From: Planctomycetota bacterium
GTDB lineage: Bacteria; Planctomycetota; GCA-002687715; DRQF01
Direction: 5' to 3'
Assembly (NCBI GenBank): GCA_024275615.1
Contig: JAJRYU010000724.1
Coordinates: forward strand, 1-10,923
Length of the DNA stretch: 10,923 nt
Shown: positions 6,889-10,923 of the stretch, piece by piece
Layout: every line of letters begins with the position of its first letter
Position numbering within the stretch: the stretch's first letter is position 1
Position numbers and translations under genes: made by a program
Notes under the pieces: model-generated
What the model was told of the DNA's origin: nothing
The model's database searches: none
What the model saw: only the letters and a program-made list of their open reading frames with translations

Positions 6889-7743
6889 ATGATCAAGACA
6901 ATCAGCATGTGGTCGTTGCCCGGCGGCTTGGAAAACACCCTGCCAGCAGATGAGGCCGCGGCGATGGCAAAATCAGCTGGCTTTGAAGCCTTGGAGCTGT
7001 GCATCGGATCAAGCGGCGTTCTCAACACGGGAACTTCAAAAGCCGAATGCCACGCCATGCGTGCGGCGATCGACGCCTGCGGAATCAAGGTCGAGACCTT
7101 GGCGTCCGGTATGAGCTGGGGCGTCAATCCAACCAGCGATGATCCTGAAATCCGTGAGCAGGCCTTTGAACTGCATGCAGCCGCTTTGGAGAGGGCTTCT
7201 TGGTTGGGCTTAGAGGCCTTGCTTTTTGTGCCAGGAGTCGTGCAGAGCCCAATCTGTCCCGATGAGAACGTTCGCTACGACTTGGCCTTCGAAAGAGCGA
7301 GCCATGTGGTAGGACGCCTGCTCGAAGTGGCGGAGAAAGTGGGTGTCGATCTACTGCTTGAAAACGTCTGGAACGGACTCTTCTATTCTCCCATCGAGTT
7401 TGCTGTCTTCATCGATTCTTTTAGGAACGATCGTTTGGGAATCTATTTCGATGCTGGCAACGTCCTCGGCTATCATCAAGATCCAGCTCATTGGATCGAG
7501 ATCTTGGGAAATCGTATCCGCCGTGTGCACATCAAGGACTTCAAGAAGTCCATGGGTACTCTCGAGGGCTTCTGCGACTTACTGGAAGGCGACGTTCCCT
7601 TTGCAAGAGTCATGCAAGCCTTGCGGGAAATCGGCTACGAGAAGACCATTGTCGCCGAGATGATCCCTTGGAATGAAGGACTCCTGGAGCGCACCAATGC
7701 GGCGATGGACCGCATTTTTCAAATGACAGAAAGCGACTCATGA
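6889..7743 (+). CDS. Sugar phosphate isomerase/epimerase-type TIM-barrel enzyme
   Basis: The 284-residue cytoplasmic protein, without a signal peptide, belongs to the AP-endonuclease-2/xylose-isomerase-like TIM-barrel superfamily. The four metal ligands can be placed: E158 in LLLENVWNG, D188 in YFDAGNVLGY, H214 in RRVHIKDF and E257 in IVAEMIPW. Order and spacing are close to D-tagatose 3-epimerase (E152, D185, H211, E246), where the two glutamates exchange a proton next to the carbonyl. The family includes ketose 3-epimerases, pentulose- and hexulose-phosphate epimerases or isomerases, hydroxypyruvate isomerase and inosose dehydratase IolE, and the substrate cannot be chosen from sequence. 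It is first in a rightward operon and its TGA overlaps the next ATG, so it is probably made in step with the oxidoreductase. Ribosome binding is weak (GAG at 6881-6883, 5 bases before the ATG). Confidence 0.88.
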   Translation: MIKTISMWSLPGGLENTLPADEAAAMAKSAGFEALELCIGSSGVLNTGTSKAECHAMRAAIDACGIKVETLASGMSWGVNPTSDDPEIREQAFELHAAALERASWLGLEALLFVPGVVQSPICPDENVRYDLAFERASHVVGRLLEVAEKVGVDLLLENVWNGLFYSPIEFAVFIDSFRNDRLGIYFDAGNVLGYHQDPAHWIEILGNRIRRVHIKDFKKSMGTLEGFCDLLEGDVPFARVMQALREIGYEKTIVAEMIPWNEGLLERTNAAMDRIFQMTESDS

Positions 7744-8756
7744 TCAAAGTTGGAGTTTGCGGATTGGGCATGATGGGGACCACCCATCTTGACATCTACG
7801 GAAACCATGAGGACGTCAAGATCGTGGCTGTAGCTGATGCTGACCCGAAGCGATTATCCGGAGAGGATAAGGCCAGCGGCAACATCGATGGGCAGGCGCA
7901 AGGTGGCTTCGACATCAACTCAGTTGAGCGTTACAGCGATGCGGCTGCCCTCATCGCTGAGGCCGACATCGACGTCGTTGACATTTGCCTGCCCACATCC
8001 TTGCATCACCGATTTGTTCTTCAAGCCATAGCAGCTAAAAAGCATGTCTTGGTTGAAAAGCCGCTTTGCCGCACGGCAGCACAAGCCAGGGATCTGGCGG
8101 AGCGTGCTGCCGCTGTTGACACTCTGGTCATGCCCGCCATGTGCATGCGTTTTTGGCCGGGTTGGGACTGGCTCAAGGATGCTGTTGACAGCGAAGCCTA
8201 TGGCAAGACACTTGGGGCCACGTTTCGGCGCGTCGTTAGCCATCCCGGTGGGGCTTTCTATCTTGATGGTGACCAATGCGGCGGCGCACTCTTGGATCTT
8301 CATATCCATGACACGGACTTCATCAATACCTGCTTTGGTGTACCCCAAAGCGTGACGTCCACTGGCTACACCCAAGTGACCGGGGCTATCGATCATGTCA
8401 TGACGCAATACCACTATGATCATATCCCTTTGGTCGTAGCCGAAGGTGGTTGGTGCATGAGCGATGGTTTCGACTTTAGTATGCGCTACAATGTTAACTT
8501 CGAGCGGGCTACAGCGAGTTTTGACCTTGATCGAAAAGAGCCTTTGGTGCTTTTTGAACAAGGAAAGTCACCGCGCGCTATTTCACTCGCACAAGAAATG
8601 GGCTACGAGTTTGAGATCGCCTACTTTCTTGACTGCCTGCGCTCAGGCGAACATACAAGTCGAGTGACCTTGGCAAGTGCAGCCCAAGCTCTTGCCATAG
8701 TCGAGGCCGAAGAGAAAAGCATCAAGACGCAGTCTCGCGTTCACGTGAGTGTCTGA
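7740..8756 (+). CDS. Gfo/Idh/MocA-family NAD(P)-dependent sugar oxidoreductase
   Basis: The 338-residue protein has an N-terminal Rossmann fold with GLGMMG (8-13) for dinucleotide binding. The beta-strand end VADADP (31-36) probably contacts the cofactor ribose, where D33 would favour NAD over NADP. The family signature EKP is at 106-108, with catalytic K107. The C-terminal alpha/beta domain carries GGALLDLHIHDTDF (181-194), where D186 and H190 complete the usual Lys-Asp-His site. Such enzymes oxidise or reduce sugar and inositol hydroxyls. There is no Tat or Sec signal, so it acts in the cytoplasm. The ATG at 7740 overlaps the upstream TGA as ATGA, implying translational coupling with the isomerase/epimerase. 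The pairing recalls inositol (IolG with IolE) and keto-glycoside pathways, in which a dehydrogenase creates a ketone that a TIM-barrel partner then uses. The exact reaction is unknown. Confidence 0.9.
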   Translation: MIKVGVCGLGMMGTTHLDIYGNHEDVKIVAVADADPKRLSGEDKASGNIDGQAQGGFDINSVERYSDAAALIAEADIDVVDICLPTSLHHRFVLQAIAAKKHVLVEKPLCRTAAQARDLAERAAAVDTLVMPAMCMRFWPGWDWLKDAVDSEAYGKTLGATFRRVVSHPGGAFYLDGDQCGGALLDLHIHDTDFINTCFGVPQSVTSTGYTQVTGAIDHVMTQYHYDHIPLVVAEGGWCMSDGFDFSMRYNVNFERATASFDLDRKEPLVLFEQGKSPRAISLAQEMGYEFEIAYFLDCLRSGEHTSRVTLASAAQALAIVEAEEKSIKTQSRVHVSV

Positions 8757-8769
8757 GAAAGAAAAACCT

Positions 8770-10923
8770 ATGAAACCACTAACGGCTCTTCGAACTGTTC
8801 TATCTCTTGTCATCCTCGTTTGCGGGCAGTTGACTGTTGCCGGTCAAGAGGCGCCGTACTTGCCTGGCGCGAAACCAGGTCCCCCCCGAGGGACTACAGG
8901 AGGGGAGATGTTCTCTCTTGAAAACGATGTCTTGAAAATGACGTGGAGTGTAGCTTCCGGCAAGCTAAGTCGCGGTGCCTTCGAGAACAAATCAAGCCAT
9001 GAATCCCTCAAGATTTCGGGCGAGGTCTTTGTCATCGAACTGGAAGATGGGCGAGTCATCAAGGCGTCTTCACTTGCTGTCTCAGGTGCTCCGACGGCCG
9101 TTGTGATTACTGGTAATCCGGAAGCCCCTCGTTTGGCTGATCGAAGTCGCCGGATGTCGATTGGGTGCTGTTTGAAGAGGGCCGATGGCTCCCTCGAAGT
9201 CTTTTGGCGCGTCAGCTTGACGGCGGGAGCCAACTACATCCAAGAGCACATAGAGGTCACGGCCCACAAACGACCTCTTCAAGTCAAACGTATTATCCAA
9301 GTGAGCGCGCCCATTGCCCATGCCCATCGCATGGGTGCCGTGAAGGGGAGTGTTCTGGTCCGCAAGAATACTTTCTTTGCCAGTGAACATCCCCGCGCTA
9401 CCAACGACGTCGTTCACAAGAAGACTCGCGTTGGCACTTGGAATCCCCAACGGGTGAGCTTTCCTGAGAAAACACTTTTGTCCTTCGACGTTTCCAAAGC
9501 CATCTCCGAGAATGGCAAGGCCGAGGCACTTTTTCAGTACACCAAAGGTGGACACCGATTGGACGTGTTTTGGGCCGCCTTGCTTCAAGATGGCAAAGAA
9601 ATCTCAAGAGACAATCATCACGGCCATACGGGCGGAGTTGACGTTGACAACCGTTTCAACTTCATTGTGAAAGATCACAAAGCTGGCCGGAAGTACACAC
9701 TCATTGCTCTTACTTGGGGGGATCAAGGCACGGATTCGACGGGTTATGTCGACTGGTCCGGTCTTTCATCAATGGGCACCGCCACCTGCGCGACTCCTGC
9801 TGTGGATTTGGCCGTCGGTGAAGTGGCCAAGGCCGGGGCTGTTTTCGGTGTGAGCACTCCAGGGCAAATGCGCCGGTCATTTCTGAACTACATCGAGAGA
9901 GAACGCGCCCACCCTTATCGCACTCATTTGCATTACAACACTTGGTACGACATTGGCTATTTTAGTTCCTTTGATGAGAAGGCCGCCATGGATGTCGTGA
10001 AAGCCTACGGCGAAGAGTTAGTCAACAAGCGAGGCGTCACTTTCGACTCCTTTCTCTTTGACGACGGCTGGGATGATCACAAGAGTCTGTGGAACTTCCA
10101 CAAGGGTTTTCCCAACGGTTTCGGCCCTCTGCGAAAACTGGCAGAATCTTATGGAGCGGGGCCTGGGGTGTGGTTGTCGCCCTGGGGGGGCTATGGCGAT
10201 CCTCGTAAGGCTCGTCTTGAGGCGGGCAAGGCCGCCGGTTTTGAAACCAACTCAGGTGGTTTTGCACTCTCGGCACCCAAATATTTTGAACGCATTCGGC
10301 AAGTGTGTTTGGAAATGGTGGACAAGTTCGGTGTTCGGCATTTCAAATTCGATGGTATCGGCGCTAATACTGGCCGCTATCCTGGCAGCAAGTTTGGCAG
10401 TGACTTCGATGCCGCGATTCAGCTGATCACTGATATTAGAGCCAAGAAATCGGATGTCTTTATCAACCTCACCACCGGTACGTGGCCGTCTCCGTTCTGG
10501 CTCAAATATTGTGACTCCATTTGGCGTGGTGGTTATGACCATGGCTTTGACGGTGCCGGTAGCGATCGTCAACAATGGCTGACCTATCGCGATGGCAAGA
10601 CCTATTCGAACATTGTTCGTGGCGGCCCCTTGTTTCCTATCAGCTCACTTATGGTTCATGGTGTCATCTATGCCAGACATGCCAACAAGTTAAACAGCGA
10701 CCCCAATGATGATCTGCTGGACGAAATTCGAACAGCTTTCGGCATGGGGACACAGTTGCAGGAACTCTACATCACCCCTCATCTTTTGAGTGAGAAGAAT
10801 TGGGACGACATCGCTGAAGCGGCGAAGTGGTCCCGCAAGAATGCAGCTGTTCTTCGGGATGTTCATTGGCTGGGTGGAGATCCGGCAAAATCTGAAATCT
10901 ATGGCTGGGCGGCGTGGTCACCG
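8770..10923 (+). CDS. Secreted clan GH-D (GH36-like) glycosidase, C-terminus beyond the window
   Basis: The frame is open from the ATG at 8770 to the end of the window (718 residues). Residues 1 to about 25 look like a Sec signal peptide (MKPLTALRTVLSLVILVCGQ, then LTVAGQE), so it is exported. A beta-rich N-terminal domain (about 45-330) precedes a TIM barrel starting near YNTWYDIGYF (389-398). Barrel landmarks are FLFDDGWDD (D431, D432), KFDGIG with probable nucleophile D528, and GAGSDRQQW with probable acid/base D599. The 71-residue spacing is close to the 70 of the GH36 alpha-galactosidase AgaA (D478, D548). This group contains alpha-galactosidases and many untested proteins, some mislabelled enterotoxin in databases. 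Alpha-galactosidase activity is plausible but unproven. It follows the oxidoreductase after 13 bases with a weak GAGAAAG, so it is third in the operon. A run of seven C (8881-8887) does not disturb the frame. Confidence 0.8.
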   Translation, partial: MKPLTALRTVLSLVILVCGQLTVAGQEAPYLPGAKPGPPRGTTGGEMFSLENDVLKMTWSVASGKLSRGAFENKSSHESLKISGEVFVIELEDGRVIKASSLAVSGAPTAVVITGNPEAPRLADRSRRMSIGCCLKRADGSLEVFWRVSLTAGANYIQEHIEVTAHKRPLQVKRIIQVSAPIAHAHRMGAVKGSVLVRKNTFFASEHPRATNDVVHKKTRVGTWNPQRVSFPEKTLLSFDVSKAISENGKAEALFQYTKGGHRLDVFWAALLQDGKEISRDNHHGHTGGVDVDNRFNFIVKDHKAGRKYTLIALTWGDQGTDSTGYVDWSGLSSMGTATCATPAVDLAVGEVAKAGAVFGVSTPGQMRRSFLNYIERERAHPYRTHLHYNTWYDIGYFSSFDEKAAMDVVKAYGEELVNKRGVTFDSFLFDDGWDDHKSLWNFHKGFPNGFGPLRKLAESYGAGPGVWLSPWGGYGDPRKARLEAGKAAGFETNSGGFALSAPKYFERIRQVCLEMVDKFGVRHFKFDGIGANTGRYPGSKFGSDFDAAIQLITDIRAKKSDVFINLTTGTWPSPFWLKYCDSIWRGGYDHGFDGAGSDRQQWLTYRDGKTYSNIVRGGPLFPISSLMVHGVIYARHANKLNSDPNDDLLDEIRTAFGMGTQLQELYITPHLLSEKNWDDIAEAAKWSRKNAAVLRDVHWLGGDPAKSEIYGWAAWSP

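Noticed and set aside
7920..8561. 213-codon minus-strand frame opposite the Gfo/Idh/MocA gene
   Set aside because: It is antisense to catalytic motifs EKP and GGALLDLHIH and shows no recognisable domain or ribosome binding site.
8881..8887. Run of seven C near the 5' end of the GH-D gene, a possible frameshift or phase-variation tract
   Set aside because: The signal peptide and the downstream domain are in the same frame, and seven bases is short for a phase-variable tract.
9082..9588. 168-codon minus-strand frame opposite the GH-D gene
   Set aside because: The plus-strand frame is continuous and family-like across this stretch, so the antisense frame is a shadow.

Overview
The window is about 10.9 kb of protein-dense bacterial DNA with roughly balanced base composition (GC slightly above half, by eye). 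Seven protein genes can be supported, six large and one of only 47 codons. The two outer genes run off the window. No rRNA, tRNA, mobile element, CRISPR array or phage gene was seen. The combination of secreted GH2 and clan GH-D glycosidases, a lipoprotein-type M49 peptidase, an SSS-family symporter, a TIM-barrel sugar isomerase/epimerase and a Gfo/Idh/MocA oxidoreductase is typical of heterotrophic glycan degraders. Planctomycetota/Verrucomicrobiota/Lentisphaerota-like or Bacteroidota-like lineages fit best. This taxonomic guess is inference only; no phylogenetic marker is present.

Layout, left to right. 1-2814 (minus): exported LacZ-type GH2 beta-galactosidase, C-terminus missing. 2815-2953: divergent intergenic region with a long bipartite inverted repeat and a good sigma70-like promoter facing right. 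2954-5020 (plus): dipeptidyl-peptidase III-like M49 zinc peptidase with a lipoprotein-type signal. 5021-5078: a hairpin terminator between convergent units. 5079-5222 (minus): a 47-residue single-helix membrane protein that overlaps the stop of the next gene by ATGA. 5219-6766 (minus): SSS-family sodium:solute symporter. 6767-6888: divergent control region with six GATTC/GAATC elements and two facing CATAAT boxes. 6889-7743, 7740-8756 and 8770-10923 (plus): sugar isomerase/epimerase, Gfo/Idh/MocA oxidoreductase and a secreted clan GH-D (GH36-like) glycosidase, C-terminus missing. The first two of these overlap by ATGA and the third follows after 13 bases.

A reasonable working model is a galactoside or glycan utilisation locus. 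Exported GH-D and GH2 enzymes would release sugars outside the cytoplasm. The symporter with its small partner would bring a sugar in. The oxidoreductase and isomerase/epimerase would convert it in the cytoplasm, possibly through a keto-sugar. The symporter operon and the catabolic operon diverge from one control region carrying repeated elements, which suggests shared regulation, but no regulator gene lies in the window. The peptidase has no obvious metabolic link to the sugar genes. The least conventional items are the tiny symporter-linked membrane protein, the clustered GATTC elements and the coupled dehydrogenase-isomerase pair.
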